From contig NZ_JAKGRW010000019.1 of assembly GCF_021555175.1 (NCBI RefSeq), forward strand, positions 372,001 to 436,000: a stretch of DNA of 64,000 nt, in the 5' to 3' direction. The notes beneath the pieces were generated by a model. That model was not told the DNA's origin, did not search any database, and saw only the letters and a program-made list of their open reading frames with translations. The translations under genes and the position numbers were made by a program. Positions 48,110 through 58,041 of the stretch are shown here, piece after piece (position 1 is the stretch's first letter; the number at the start of each line of letters is the position of its first letter). The stretch is from Nocardioides alcanivorans. GTDB lineage: Bacteria; Actinomycetota; Actinomycetes; Propionibacteriales; Nocardioidaceae.

Positions 48110-49569
48110 TCAACCCCGGGAGAGCGGACGCGCGAGGTAGCGACCGGCGGGCTCGCCGAGCACGTTGCCGTCACCGAAGACCTGACGGCCACGCACGAAG
48201 GTATCGGTCACCTTGGCGGTCATGTTGAAGCCCTCGAACGGGGTGTACTCCTGGGCGGACTCCGACTCCTCAGCCCGGACCGTCCACTCCTGCTCCGGGT
48301 CAACGAGCACGATGTCAGCATCCATGCCAGCGGCCAAGGAGCCCTTGGTGCGCAGCCCGAAGCGCTCAGCCGGGTTCGTCGAGACCAGCGCAGCGATCTG
48401 ACCGTGGGAGAGACCCCGCTTGGTGCCCTCGGTGACCATCCCGGCGAGCAGGTACTCCGCACCACCGAAACCAGACTTGGCAACGAAGACGTCGTCGCGG
48501 TCGTCACCGAACTTCATCTCGTCCTTGCAGCAGGCGTGGTCGGAGACGACCCAGTCGATCTTGCCGTCGATCAGGTATTCCCACAGCGCCTCGACGTCCT
48601 CGCGGGGGCGGATCGGCGGGTTGACCTTGGCGCCGTTGCCGTTGGCGGTGGTGATGTCTGCGAGCAGATGCCCGACCGTCACCTCGCGGCGGAAGTTGAT
48701 GTGCGGGAACGCTTGCGACATCCGCAGGGCGGCGTCGACCGCCTTGCGCGAGGTCAGGTGCAGCAGGTTGATGGTCGGCAGGCCGGTCTCGTGGGCGAGG
48801 TAGGAGGCGATGCTGATCGCGAGGCCCTCGGAGTGCGGCGGGCGGCTCTCGTGGTAGGCCTCGAGTCCCGACAACTCGCCGGCGTCCTCCACCATCTTGG
48901 TGTACGCCGCCATGATCTCGGCCGTCTCGCAGTGCAGCGAGAGGGAGATCTCGTCGGCAAACTCCGGGAACTGCTCGCGGGCCTTCTGCACACCACGCAT
49001 GACGAACTCGAAGTGCGCATAGTCGTAGCGCTCCCCCTCGGGGATCATCAGGAACGAGTTCTGGTCAGCGGAGCGACCGTGCAGGCCGTGGCTGCCGTAG
49101 AACATGAAGACCTTGAACGACGTCACCCCGTGCTCGCTCACCAGGTCGGGGATCTCCTCGATGTGTCGCTTCATCATCGGCGCGAGGTGGAAGGCGTAGT
49201 CGACGTAGGACTTGCCCTCGGTGATGGAAAGCACCTCGGGGAAGAACTCGGCGTACTCGCCCCCTTGTTGAGGTAGTACTGCCCGGTGCGCATGTAGGTG
49301 ATGCCGGTGGTGACGCCACCCTGGGCACAGGCACGGCTCTCGATCGCAGCATCCTCCGCGAGAGGGTTGTAGATGCCCCAGTGCTGATGGGCGTCGACCA
49401 CGCCGGGGAAGGCCAGCCGGCCCTGCCCGTCCACCACCCGCGCGTCGTCGACGGGGTCGAGATCCGGTGCGATCTCGACGATCCGCCCGTCGGCGACGGC
49501 GATGTCCGCCGCGACCGGATCGGCGTGGCCGGGGATGACGGCGCGAACATTCTTGATCAGCAGGTCCAT
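48110..49569 (-). CDS. hydantoinase/dihydroorotase-like cyclic amidohydrolase, frameshifted
   Basis: About 486 residues after repair. It has the amidohydrolase metal motif VVDAHQHWG, the carboxylated Lys in TSFKVFMFY, the metal ligands HCE and HLTS, and VVSDHACC with the catalytic Asp. The fold closes with GMDADIVLVDPE. It opens a cyclic amide, imide or ureide ring; the substrate is unknown. The frame breaks at five C, 49260-49264; one added base gives YLNKGGEYAEFFPEVLSITE. It lies between MmgE/PrpD and the CitE-like gene in one operon. Confidence 0.88.
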
Positions 49570-49610
49570 CGGGAGGTGCCTTCCTCTTGGGGTGGTTGGT
49601 TGAGCCGCGG

Positions 49611-51053
49611 TCAGCCGCGGCGGTCCGAAGTGGGAGCGAAGAGCTGCATCAGGTCGGTGACCGATGTGAGCGAGCGCAGGGTGCGCAGGTGGGCCTCGAT
49701 CGTGGTGATCGCCGAGTCGGTGAGCTCGCCGGCAGCGTTCACCCGGAACTTCGCAGCCAGTTCGTCATCACTCAACGGACGCTGCGGTCCGCCCCGGTTG
49801 GTGAGGATCTCGATCCGCTCCGTCCGGCCGCCGGTGAGTTCGGCAGTGACCACCGCCGGGAACTGGTGGGGAAAGATCTCGTCGCACTGCGGATCGGCGA
49901 CGACATCGATCTTGGCCATCAGCGCACGGCGCTCCGGGTCGACCGCGAGGTCGTCCGTGTAGTCAGAGAGCGCGACTCCCAGACCGCCGCCGCCGAGCAG
50001 CCCGGCCGCCAAGGCATAGGGGCCGCTGAACTGCGCCTGATAGCCAGTCGCGGGCGCCCGCTTCACCTCGATCGGCTGTCCGATGGTGCGGTGCGCAGCG
50101 CCCGGCACGCCGAGCACCAGCCGGACGACATCGTTCGGCTTCACCCCACGGTTGCGCAACTCGATGCCGGCGTCGACCGCAGCGTGCGTGAAGTGGTTGG
50201 CCGGGTAGGGCTTGAAGAAGATCCCCGGCACCGCCCAGGTCTCGCCCAGGCCAGAGCTCACGGCGTCGTAGTCGACCCGGGAACCGTGCAGCCACGACTC
50301 GAAGAATCCGAAGCGCCCCTCCAGGACGGACGGCGGCCCGGTGAAGCCCCGGCCGACGAGCTGCGCGGCGCTGACGCCGGATTCCGCGGCCCACCCGCAG
50401 TGCAGGCGCTTGACGGTGCCGCCGGTGCGGTTCGCCTCCAGGATTCCCGATGCCCGGGACGCCGCCAGCCCGAGCGCGTGGACGACACCTTCCTCATCGA
50501 GCCCGGTGACCACGGCAGCTGCAGCAGCGGCACCCATGGCTCCGCAGATCGAGGTCGCGTGCTGACCGTGTTCGAAGAAGACCGAGTTGCCGAGCTTCTC
50601 GTCGTAACCGGCCATCCCGAGTCGCACCGCGATCTCCAGACCCACTGCGACAGCACGGACGACGTCCTCTCCCGACGCGCCCACGTCCTCGGCAGCCGCG
50701 AGAGCGGCGGGGACGACATTGGCGCTGGGGTGCAGCACGGAGGGCAGGTGCGTGTCGTCGTAGTCCAACGAATGGGCCAGGACGCCGTTGACGAATGCGG
50801 CCGCTGGCGCCGGCAGGCGCCGCTCGGTTCCGACCGCCGTGGCGCGCTCGGCGCCACCCGCGTCAAGCACGTAGTCGATCGCTGCCTGACTGGTCGGCAA
50901 CGATCGAGCGCCCAGGCACAGCCCCAGGATGTCGACGACCCGCTGCACGACGCTGTTGGCGACCGTCTCGGGCACTCCGTCTCGGGCGACGTCCGCGGCG
51001 AACGCACCCAACTGCTGCGCGAGGGTCTGCTCGGTGGAGACGGTGTCAGCCAC
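49611..51053 (-). CDS. MmgE/PrpD family protein
   Basis: A 480-residue protein of the 2-methylcitrate dehydratase / cis-aconitate decarboxylase superfamily. It has LDYDDTHLPSVLHPSANVVP (active-site DD and H), HGQHATSICGAMGAAAA, TVKRLHCGWAAESGV and GIFFKPYPANHFTHAAVD. The superfamily dehydrates or decarboxylates tricarboxylates. The gene overlaps the cyclase gene by 8 bp. No prpB or prpC is nearby, so methylcitrate is not the expected substrate. Confidence 0.9.
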   Translation of the reverse strand: MADTVSTEQTLAQQLGAFAADVARDGVPETVANSVVQRVVDILGLCLGARSLPTSQAAIDYVLDAGGAERATAVGTERRLPAPAAAFVNGVLAHSLDYDDTHLPSVLHPSANVVPAALAAAEDVGASGEDVVRAVAVGLEIAVRLGMAGYDEKLGNSVFFEHGQHATSICGAMGAAAAAAVVTGLDEEGVVHALGLAASRASGILEANRTGGTVKRLHCGWAAESGVSAAQLVGRGFTGPPSVLEGRFGFFESWLHGSRVDYDAVSSGLGETWAVPGIFFKPYPANHFTHAAVDAGIELRNRGVKPNDVVRLVLGVPGAAHRTIGQPIEVKRAPATGYQAQFSGPYALAAGLLGGGGLGVALSDYTDDLAVDPERRALMAKIDVVADPQCDEIFPHQFPAVVTAELTGGRTERIEILTNRGGPQRPLSDDELAAKFRVNAAGELTDSAITTIEAHLRTLRSLTSVTDLMQLFAPTSDRRG

Positions 51054-51888
51054 GGGTCACCACCGCCAAGGGCCGGACCGGCGAGCCGGTGGCACCGTAG
51101 AGAGCCAGCGGGGAGAGAACGAAGAGGAACTCGTGATGACCAGCGGCTGCCAGCTCCTCGAGATCCATGGCCTCGATGATGTAGATGCCGTTCTCGACGA
51201 GGAGCACCCGGTGTGCCGGCAGAACGGCATGACCCGCGCCCGGCGCGAGTCGCTCGAAGGCGATCGTGTCGGCACCGGCAGCACGCACCTGGTGCTCGGC
51301 GATCCAGCGAGCACCCTCTTCACCGACGCCGGGCACCCCGGACTCGCCGCCAACATACGGTGCACCTTCGTCGAAGAGCTGCCCCCAGCCGCTCCGGATG
51401 AGGACGACGTCGCCCGCCACCGGTCGGGTGCCCTGCTTCTGCACCGTCGTCTCGAGGTCGGCGCGCGTGATCTCGTAGCCGGCTTCGCAGCCCTGCGGGG
51501 TGTCGAGCGCGGCCGGCACGTCGAGCAGCACGCCGCGGCAGACCATCGGGGCGATGGTGTGCACGCCGAGCTTGTCGTAGCGGCCGGCGATCAGTGCTTC
51601 CTCCACGGGCAGGTCGCCATAGAGCTTGCCGTCGTGGGAGACGTGCGCGAGCGCGTCGATGTGCGTGCCGACGTGGGTGCCGAGGCTGATCATGTCGTTG
51701 GCCGCCGATCCGCCATCGGTACGGACCATGTCGCCGTGGCGACGGGGCAGTGCGTGCCAGTACGCCGGGTGGTTCGGCGATTGCGGCATGCCGACTGCAT
51801 ATTGCCGGCCCAGGTCGAAGATCTCGACTCCGTCGCTCAGGGCCGCCAGCAGCGGCGCGGGTGCACGGGAGGGGATCACGGTCGTCAC
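51046..51888 (-). CDS. cyclase family protein (kynurenine-formamidase-like metal hydrolase)
   Basis: A 280-residue protein of the cyclase superfamily: LGTHVGTHIDALAHVSHDG is the HxGTHxDxxxH-type metal motif. PVEEALIAGR and the C-terminal LAPLGAGHAVLPAH-like segment fit. Members hydrolyse formamides or isatin-type lactams. The chosen GTG gives VTTVIPSRAP with AAGGA upstream; a longer form from 51993 would overlap the gap to CaiB. Confidence 0.85.
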   Translation of the reverse strand: MTTVIPSRAPAPLLAALSDGVEIFDLGRQYAVGMPQSPNHPAYWHALPRRHGDMVRTDGGSAANDMISLGTHVGTHIDALAHVSHDGKLYGDLPVEEALIAGRYDKLGVHTIAPMVCRGVLLDVPAALDTPQGCEAGYEITRADLETTVQKQGTRPVAGDVVLIRSGWGQLFDEGAPYVGGESGVPGVGEEGARWIAEHQVRAAGADTIAFERLAPGAGHAVLPAHRVLLVENGIYIIEAMDLEELAAAGHHEFLFVLSPLALYGATGSPVRPLAVVTRG

Positions 51889-51931
51889 GTGGTCATTTCC
51901 TTCGTCATCTCGTTGGGTGTGATGGGGGCCG

Positions 51932-53131
51932 TCAGGCGACGACATTGCGACGCCGCAGGTCGGCGATGTGGTCAGCGGAGAGTCCGAGCTCATCGACCAG
52001 GACGGAATCGGTGTCGTGTCCGAGCGAGCGACCGGTGAAGCGGATCTGGCCCGGCGTCTCGGACATCCGCCACATCACGTCGTGCATGAGCACGTCACCG
52101 AGCGCCTCGTCGGGCACGGTGTGGAGCATGCGCGTGACTCGCACGTGCTCGTCCTCGGCAAGGTCGCGGGAGTCATAGACGGGAGCGACGGCAGCACCCG
52201 CGGCGGTGAACTCCGCGACCACCTCGTCTCGGGTGCGCTGGCCGATCCAGGCACCGACGTAGCCGTCGAGCAGGTCGGCATGTTGGGCACGGGAGTGCCC
52301 GGCGGCGAACCAGGGTTCGGCGATCACCTCGGGGTGCCCGACCAGCTCCAGCACCCGCTCGGCGATTCGCTGGGCGCTGGTGGAGATCGCGACCCAGGAA
52401 CCGTCGGCGGTCTGATAGGTGTTGCGCGGCGCGTTGTTGGTCGAGCGGTTGCCGTGGCGCTGCCCGATCGTGCCGTTCTGCTGATAGAAGGTCGCGCCCG
52501 GCCCTACGGCCGTCATGATCGGCAGCAGCAGGTTTGCGTCGATGTCCTGGCCTCGGCCCCCGTTGCGCTCCCGGGCGAGCAGGGCCATCGAGACGGCAGA
52601 GGAGGCTGCGATCCCGCAGATGCTGTCGGCCAGCCCGAAGGCGGGCAGGGTGGGCGGCCCGTCGGGCTGACCGGTGAGGTGGGCAAAACCGCTCATCGCC
52701 TCGGCCAAGGTGCCGAACCCGGCACGCGCGGCGTAGGGGCCGGTCTGCCCGAAACCGGTGATGCGCAGCACGATCAGTCCGGGGTTCTGCTCGCGCAGGG
52801 CTTCCGGCGCCAGGCCCCAGCGCTCGAGGGTGCCGGGGCGGAAGTTCTCGACAACGACGTCGGCGGTTGCCGCGAGTGCCCGAAACGCGGCGGCTCCGTC
52901 GGGGTCGGAGAGGCTCAACCCGACCGTGCGCTTGTTGCGCGAGATCTCCTTCCACCACAGCGGCTCGCCATCCTTGGACTCGCCGTGACCGCGCATGCTG
53001 TCGCCAGCCGTGGGGTGCTCGATCTTGATGACCTCCGCTCCGAAGTCCCCCAGGATCTGGCAGCACAGCGGGCCAGCCAGGATCGTTGAAACGTCGATCA
53101 CACGCATACCGGTCAGTGGGCCGTGCTGCAT
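51932..53131 (-). CDS. CaiB/BaiF family CoA-transferase
   Basis: A 399-residue class-III CoA-transferase: GMRVIDVSTILAGPLCCQIL, GDFGAEVIKIEHP, NKRTVGLSLSDPDG, VVVENFRPGTLERWGL, and the catalytic Asp region in GGRGQDIDANLLLP. It moves CoA between carboxylates. It is the first gene of a five-gene operon (CaiB, cyclase, MmgE/PrpD, hydantoinase, CitE-like) with a complex operator upstream at 53195-53233. Confidence 0.93.
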   Translation of the reverse strand: MQHGPLTGMRVIDVSTILAGPLCCQILGDFGAEVIKIEHPTAGDSMRGHGESKDGEPLWWKEISRNKRTVGLSLSDPDGAAAFRALAATADVVVENFRPGTLERWGLAPEALREQNPGLIVLRITGFGQTGPYAARAGFGTLAEAMSGFAHLTGQPDGPPTLPAFGLADSICGIAASSAVSMALLARERNGGRGQDIDANLLLPIMTAVGPGATFYQQNGTIGQRHGNRSTNNAPRNTYQTADGSWVAISTSAQRIAERVLELVGHPEVIAEPWFAAGHSRAQHADLLDGYVGAWIGQRTRDEVVAEFTAAGAAVAPVYDSRDLAEDEHVRVTRMLHTVPDEALGDVLMHDVMWRMSETPGQIRFTGRSLGHDTDSVLVDELGLSADHIADLRRRNVVA

Positions 53132-53194
53132 GGGTCATCTCCTTGTGCGGCTGGCGAGTTCTTCTCGCCCCGAGGTGAGAGGGTCTGGGCTGGG

Positions 53195-53233
53195 TGTTCC
53201 GCTGACGCGAACATCGTTCCGCTCTGCGAGCCT
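53195..53233. promoter_or_regulatory. operator upstream of the CaiB operon, copy of the site before the ABC operon
   Basis: TGTTCCGCTGACGCGAACA (53195-53213) is followed after one base by CGTTCCGCT (53215-53223). The half-sites start 20 bp apart. The same arrangement (TGTTCCGCT, AACA, CGTTCC) lies at 63773-63798 before the binding-protein operon, in the same orientation. Confidence 0.65.
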
Positions 53234-53262
53234 ACGTGGCTGCGCCGAGCCACGTCAACGCG

Positions 53263-54093
53263 CTACTGCCGTGTTGCAAACAACTCCCGGAGCACCAGGC
53301 TGAAGCCGAGCGGATCCTGCTCGGCAACGAAGTCGGTCGCCTCCGCAAGCACCCGTTCGTCAGCCCACGTGATCCGGGATCGGGCACGTTCATGCATGAA
53401 GCCGATGCGGTCGCGGCCGCCGGCGATCAAGGTGGTGCGTACCCCCGCCTCCTCGATCACCCGCAGCGCCGAGTCCAGGTCGAAGCGCCACATCGCGCGA
53501 TAGCCGGTCGCGAAGTCAGGACCAGCCGTCAAGTAGTCGGCGACGAAGGAAGTCACCAGCTCGGGAGGCGCCCACGGGTACTCGCCGCGGATCCGCCGCC
53601 AGATCCAGTCGAGATGACCACCGTCGTCGTCGAGCACGTAGGGCGGAGCGAAGTCGGCCAGTCGCGACGCCGCCTCCTCGGCCGTGTAGAGCGGCACACC
53701 GTGCAGCACCAGATGTCGCACCCGCTCCGGGTGGACCGCGGTCATCTGCGCAGCCAGGACCGCGCCGGTCGCCCGGCCCAGCAGATGCACGCCACCAGGC
53801 GCCAGATGATCAATCGCCGCCCACAACGCGTCGGCCAATTCCTCGACACTGGTCTCCGCCGCCAACGGCGGCGACTCCCCGTAGCCGGGAGTGTCCGGAG
53901 CGATGGCCGAGGTCCACGTCGCCACCTGCGTCAGCAACGGCTCGAAGCGACGTGAGGAGAGCGGAGACTGATGGATCAGCACCAGCGGTTCCGAAGCCGA
54001 CGTCTCGGCGATCGAGTCGACCGCCCGCAGGTGCACGACACCGTCTCCTGCCCGAACGGTCTCACGGCGGACCAGCGGCACGGAGCCGCTCAC
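53263..54093 (-). CDS. alpha/beta-hydrolase-fold protein lacking Ser nucleophile and catalytic His
   Basis: A 276-residue protein with the fold's landmarks: LVLIHQSPLSSRRFEPLL (oxyanion loop) and IAPDTPGYGESPP. The nucleophile elbow GxSxG reads GRATG (Ala108). AGGRDRIGF could supply the acid residue, but no His is found in the usual GHxxxxE place near the C-terminus. It is either a non-catalytic homologue or uses other chemistry. GTG start; upstream starts would overlap the next gene. It is the last gene of the ABC operon. Confidence 0.75.
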   Translation of the reverse strand: MSGSVPLVRRETVRAGDGVVHLRAVDSIAETSASEPLVLIHQSPLSSRRFEPLLTQVATWTSAIAPDTPGYGESPPLAAETSVEELADALWAAIDHLAPGGVHLLGRATGAVLAAQMTAVHPERVRHLVLHGVPLYTAEEAASRLADFAPPYVLDDDGGHLDWIWRRIRGEYPWAPPELVTSFVADYLTAGPDFATGYRAMWRFDLDSALRVIEEAGVRTTLIAGGRDRIGFMHERARSRITWADERVLAEATDFVAEQDPLGFSLVLRELFATRQ

Positions 54094-54136
54094 TGCGTGC
54101 CCAGGCGAGTGTGGAGCTCGTCCCCCGGCTCCCGCA

Positions 54137-54847
54137 TCAGCCGTACGTCGGGCCCCCGGTCTCGACACCGGCCAACCGTAGGCCGGCCCACAGGGTCGCG
54201 AGGTTGCTGGAGACGACGGGCAGGCCGATCTCTGCCTCCAGGGCCGGCAATCTGTCCAAGGTCCGCCAGTTCGTGCAACTGATCATCACGGCGTCAGCCG
54301 CGGAGAGATCGACCGTGCGCACGAGCTCGCTGCTGGCCTCGGCCGGCAGTCGGCCCTTCTCCAGGTTGCTGAGGAGACCGAGATCCGCACGGCCCACGAC
54401 CTCGAAGCCACCTTGTTGCAGATAGTCCACCGCTCCGAGCGCGACTGGCTCGATGTAGGGCGTGACCACCACGAGGCGACGTACCCCCAACGAGATGAGG
54501 GCGGTGACCACGGCCGTGGAGGTCGTGTAGGCCGGCACCCCGCTCGACGCTCGCAAGTCGGCGCAGGTCTGGGCATCCACGTCGCGGCCGTTGAGGAAGC
54601 TGCCGGACGTGCAGGCATAGGCGAGGGCAGCCGGCCCGAGCGAGCCGAGTTCGGCTGCCGCGGCCGGGAGCCGGTCACGCATCGCCACGATGCTCGCGAC
54701 CTTCTCCGCCTCCGTGGCGACCTCGGCGACCGGCACGCGGGTTGCATAGAAGGCGACGCCTTCGGGCGCGTGCCGGTTGAGTTCGGGCTCGACGACGGAG
54801 TTGGTCGAAGGGACGATCAGCCCGATGCGTGCCGTGCTCCCATACAC
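54137..54847 (-). CDS. maleate cis-trans isomerase / Asp-Glu racemase superfamily protein
   Basis: A 236-residue two-domain protein of the maleate isomerase, arylmalonate decarboxylase and hydantoin racemase group. RIGLIVPSTNSVVEPELNRH at the N-terminus is typical of maleate isomerase. Two active-site Cys are present, in YACTSGSFLNG and ISCTNWRTLD. It lies one base after the stop of DUF2848. The substrate may be maleate-like, fitting an imide or N-heterocycle pathway (inference). Confidence 0.85.
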   Translation of the reverse strand: MYGSTARIGLIVPSTNSVVEPELNRHAPEGVAFYATRVPVAEVATEAEKVASIVAMRDRLPAAAAELGSLGPAALAYACTSGSFLNGRDVDAQTCADLRASSGVPAYTTSTAVVTALISLGVRRLVVVTPYIEPVALGAVDYLQQGGFEVVGRADLGLLSNLEKGRLPAEASSELVRTVDLSAADAVMISCTNWRTLDRLPALEAEIGLPVVSSNLATLWAGLRLAGVETGGPTYG

Positions 54848-54848
54848 G

Positions 54849-55586
54849 TCAACTCACCTGCGCCTCAACGGTCAGGGGCACGCGGAAGCCGTCAGCCATC
54901 TCTGACATCAGGCCCTCGAGCTGATAGGTGTGCACGATCTCGCGATCGAGCACCGGGTCGTACAGGCGGAAGCGCCACTCGGTGCCATAGCTCAACGCGC
55001 CGTCGAGCGCGACGATCGTGCCGGCGTACAGCACGAAGTCGCGGGCGGGTGGGTTGGCCCGCTCCGCCAGGATCCGCAGCAGGTCGGCCGGTGAGTGGAA
55101 GGTGCCGGTCGGAGTCTGCTGGTAGAGCTCGCCGTCGACCCAGGATTCGAGCACGCACTGGTCCCAGTGGTCCGCCACCTCGGAGAGCCGCCACAGTTGT
55201 GGCGCGAGCACATTGGGGCAGGTCTGCTTGCTGTAGACGATGCTGACCCGCTCCAGGTCGCGATCGGTGTGGTCGGAGCCGACCCCCACGAAGACGTCGT
55301 CCTCGGCCACGACCAACACGATCTCGACCTCGCCCGACGTGCGGGTGCCGTGCACCTCGACGTTGGTCGAGGTGGTCAGCGCCTGAGGCGTGATCGGATA
55401 GATGCGCGGGGCTGGGATGTCGAAGGCGATCGTGACACCGGCGTCCGCAACCTCCTTCTGGTGGTGCACCGCAACGTCGGCGTCACGGGTCGCCGAACCC
55501 ATGTTGTACATCCGCGCGACCTGGAAGGTCCGCGTCTCGACCGCACCTGAGATCGAGCAGATCTCGGCTTCGAAGGCGTGGGGCAT
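54849..55586 (-). CDS. DUF2848 family protein
   Basis: A 245-residue protein. The conserved GVGSDHTDRDLE and YSKQTCPNVLAPQLW segments match the DUF2848 family of unknown function. Family members often sit in operons with amidohydrolases and transporters. It overlaps the CMD-like gene by 1 bp (TGATG) and precedes the maleate-isomerase-like gene, so it is probably an enzyme of the same pathway. Confidence 0.8.
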   Translation of the reverse strand: MPHAFEAEICSISGAVETRTFQVARMYNMGSATRDADVAVHHQKEVADAGVTIAFDIPAPRIYPITPQALTTSTNVEVHGTRTSGEVEIVLVVAEDDVFVGVGSDHTDRDLERVSIVYSKQTCPNVLAPQLWRLSEVADHWDQCVLESWVDGELYQQTPTGTFHSPADLLRILAERANPPARDFVLYAGTIVALDGALSYGTEWRFRLYDPVLDREIVHTYQLEGLMSEMADGFRVPLTVEAQVS

Positions 55587-56023
55587 CAGGCGTCGGCCTC
55601 AGTTGCCTCGGAGTTCTCCACCCAGCCCTTGCCCTGCAGCATCTCGGCGAAGGCGATGGTGGCTGCCTCCACTGTCGGCATGCCACCCGGCAGGCCGGAA
55701 AGGAGGATGGCCTCCAGGACCTCCTGCTCAGTGGCGCCGTACTTCATCGCGTTGCGAGTCGCCCACTCGACGCCCTCGCGGTCGCCCTTGACCGCGGTGG
55801 TGATGCCGACCAGCACCAGGAAGCGGGTCTTGAGGTCGAGATGGCGCGGCTCGGGACCGAAGATCAGGTTGCCGGCCAAGGAGTTGTAGGCCCGCAGGAT
55901 CTCGGGGTCGACCGAGGCCATGACCTCGTGCACCGGCAGGGTGAACCCACGACGCGCGCGCACCTCCTCCAGCGCCGTCTTGCCTTCCTCGTCGTACTGC
56001 CACTCATAGGTCACCTTCGACAT
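55586..56023 (-). CDS. carboxymuconolactone decarboxylase-like protein
   Basis: A 145-residue all-helical protein of the CMD/AhpD family: DLKTRFLVLVGITTAVKGDR, EGVEWATRNAMKYGATEQEV, EAILLSGLPGGMPTVEAA. The CxxC redox pair of AhpD is absent, so a decarboxylase-type or ligand role is more likely than peroxidase. An SD site lies just upstream. Confidence 0.88.
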   Translation of the reverse strand: MSKVTYEWQYDEEGKTALEEVRARRGFTLPVHEVMASVDPEILRAYNSLAGNLIFGPEPRHLDLKTRFLVLVGITTAVKGDREGVEWATRNAMKYGATEQEVLEAILLSGLPGGMPTVEAATIAFAEMLQGKGWVENSEATEADA

Positions 56024-56034
56024 GCTTCTTCTCC

Positions 56035-58031
56035 TCAGATCTCGCGGGCAGCCAGTTCGGCTTCCCAGATGGCGTTGAACACTCGGCGCGGAGAGACGCA
56101 GTCGCCGACTGCGCGCACCTCGACGCCGGCCTCCTTGAGGCCGTAGTAGAGGAGTCCTCGGCCTTGCTCCCCGTGATCAGCACGACGGAGTCGACCGGTT
56201 CACGCTCCTCGGTCTCGCCGGTGTGCACGTCACGCAGCGTGACGACGTCCTCCTCGATCCCGGCAACCTCCCGATTGGGGGTGAAGACGACGCCCGCGGT
56301 GCGCAGCCGCTTGTGCACCCAGCCGACGTCGCGGGTCGCCGAGAGCTCGGGGGCTACCGAGCTGAGCGTGGTGACCAGCTCGACCTGGTGTCGGTTGGCC
56401 TGCAGGTGCTCGGCCACCACGACCGCGTGCCGTCCCCCGAGATCGTCGAAGACCATGACGTTGGGGCCGAGCTCGGCGTGGTTGCGTAGCGCCTCCTCCG
56501 CGGTGATCACGTTGAACTGGTCGACGCCGGGCACCCCTTCGCCGGACGCCCACCGGATCGGGTGATTCATGCTCCAGCCGGTGCGCAGCGGGGTGGAGCC
56601 GGTCGCGACGACGACACTGTCGTATCCCTTGAGGGAGTCGAGGGTCGCCTCGACCCCGAGCTCGACCTTCACGGCGGTGTCGCGCAGCTGGCTGATCAGC
56701 CAGCCTGCGATGCTCCCCCACTCCGCATAGCTCTCGGACCGGGCGATCCAGTTGACTTGGCCACCGAGCTCGGCGCCCTTCTCGAAGAGCGTCACCTCGT
56801 GACCGCGCTGGGAGAGGGTGAGCGCCGCGCGCAGTCCACCGGGACCCCCGCCGACGACAGCGACCGAACGCGGGCGGCTGGTGATCTCCAGGGTGCCGGT
56901 GCCCATCTCCGCCTCTCGGCCGACGGCCGGGTTGTGGATGCAGGCCAGCGGCGCGCTGACGATCGAGGCCATGCAATGGTTGGCGCCCACGCAGGGGCGG
57001 ATGTCGGCCTCGCGCTGCTCGAGCGCCTTGTTGGGCCACTCCGGGTCGGCGATCAGGGTGCGGGCCATGCCGACCATGTCGGCAGCGCCGCTCGCGACGG
57101 CGTACTCGGCCTTCTCCGGCGAGGTCATCCGGCCGGCGACCACGACGGGCAGCTCGGGCACCATCTGCTTGATCTGCCGCGTCGCCTCCATCTGATAGCC
57201 CTGCTCACGCGGAGTCGTGGGATAGATGAGCATGCGGTTCTGGTAGGTGCCCTGGGTGACCGAGACGTAGTCGATCAGGCCGGTGTCGGCAATGGTCCGG
57301 GCGATCTGCGCCCAGTGCTCGGTCCGTAGGCCACCTTCGACCTCACCGTCGTCACCATTGATGCGTACGCCCACAATCAGGTCGGGCCCGACCTCACGGC
57401 GGGTCCGCTCGATGATCTCCAGGACGATGCGGAGCCGGTTCTCGTCCGAGCCGCCGTATTGATCGGTGCGGTGGTTGGTGGCCGGGGAGAGGAACTGGCC
57501 GAGCAGGTAGCCGTGAGCCAGACCATGCACCTCGACACCGTCGAGACCGCCTTCGGCCGCATAGCGCGCCGCCAGGGTGTAGCCCTCGAGGATCTCGTTG
57601 ATGTTCTCCTCGTCCATCGTGTGCGGCATCTCGCGATAGACGGTGCAGGGCACGCTGGACGGCGCCCACACGGGCAGGCGGTTGACCACACCGTTTGTCT
57701 CACGGCCACGGTGCCACGGCTGGGCCAGCAGCAGCGCTCCGTGCTCGTGCACGGCCTTGCTGAGCTTCTGATAGTTGGGGATGACCGCACGGTCGAAGGC
57801 GAAGATCTTGCCTTCGTAGGGCTGAGTGGTCGGGTGGGTCGCCATCGCCTCCATGGTGATGACCCCGACGCCACCCTTGGCGCGCTCGGCGTAATAGGCG
57901 ACGTGCCGGTCGGTGAAGTTGTGGTCCTTCACCAACTGGGTGCTGTGTGCCGTCATCCAGAGACGGTTCTTGGCAACCTTCGGACCGATCTTGATCGGCT
58001 CGAAGAGGTGGGAGTAGGGATGGGCGTTCAG
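56035..58031 (-). CDS. old-yellow-enzyme / 2,4-dienoyl-CoA-reductase-type oxidoreductase, frameshifted
   Basis: About 665 residues after repair. An N-terminal FMN barrel (LFEPIKIGPKVAKNRLWMTA, LAQPWHRGRETNG, GVEVHGLAHGYLLGQFLSPA, NHRTDQYGG) is followed by a Cys-rich 4Fe-4S region (CVGANHCMASIVSAPLACIH) and FAD/NAD domains (VAVVGGGPGGLRAALTL). The C-terminus changes frame at about 56151-56156; one added base gives LYYGLKEAGVEV. No ATG, GTG or TTG fits: after GAGGAG the in-frame codon is CTG at 58031. It reduces or demethylates an unsaturated substrate. Confidence 0.85.
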
Positions 58032-58041
58032 GACTTTCTCC

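Noticed and set aside
49611..51053. Methylcitrate cycle (prpBCD) assignment for the MmgE/PrpD gene
   Set aside because: No citrate-synthase-like or methylisocitrate-lyase gene is nearby; the context is hydantoinase, CaiB and CitE-like genes.
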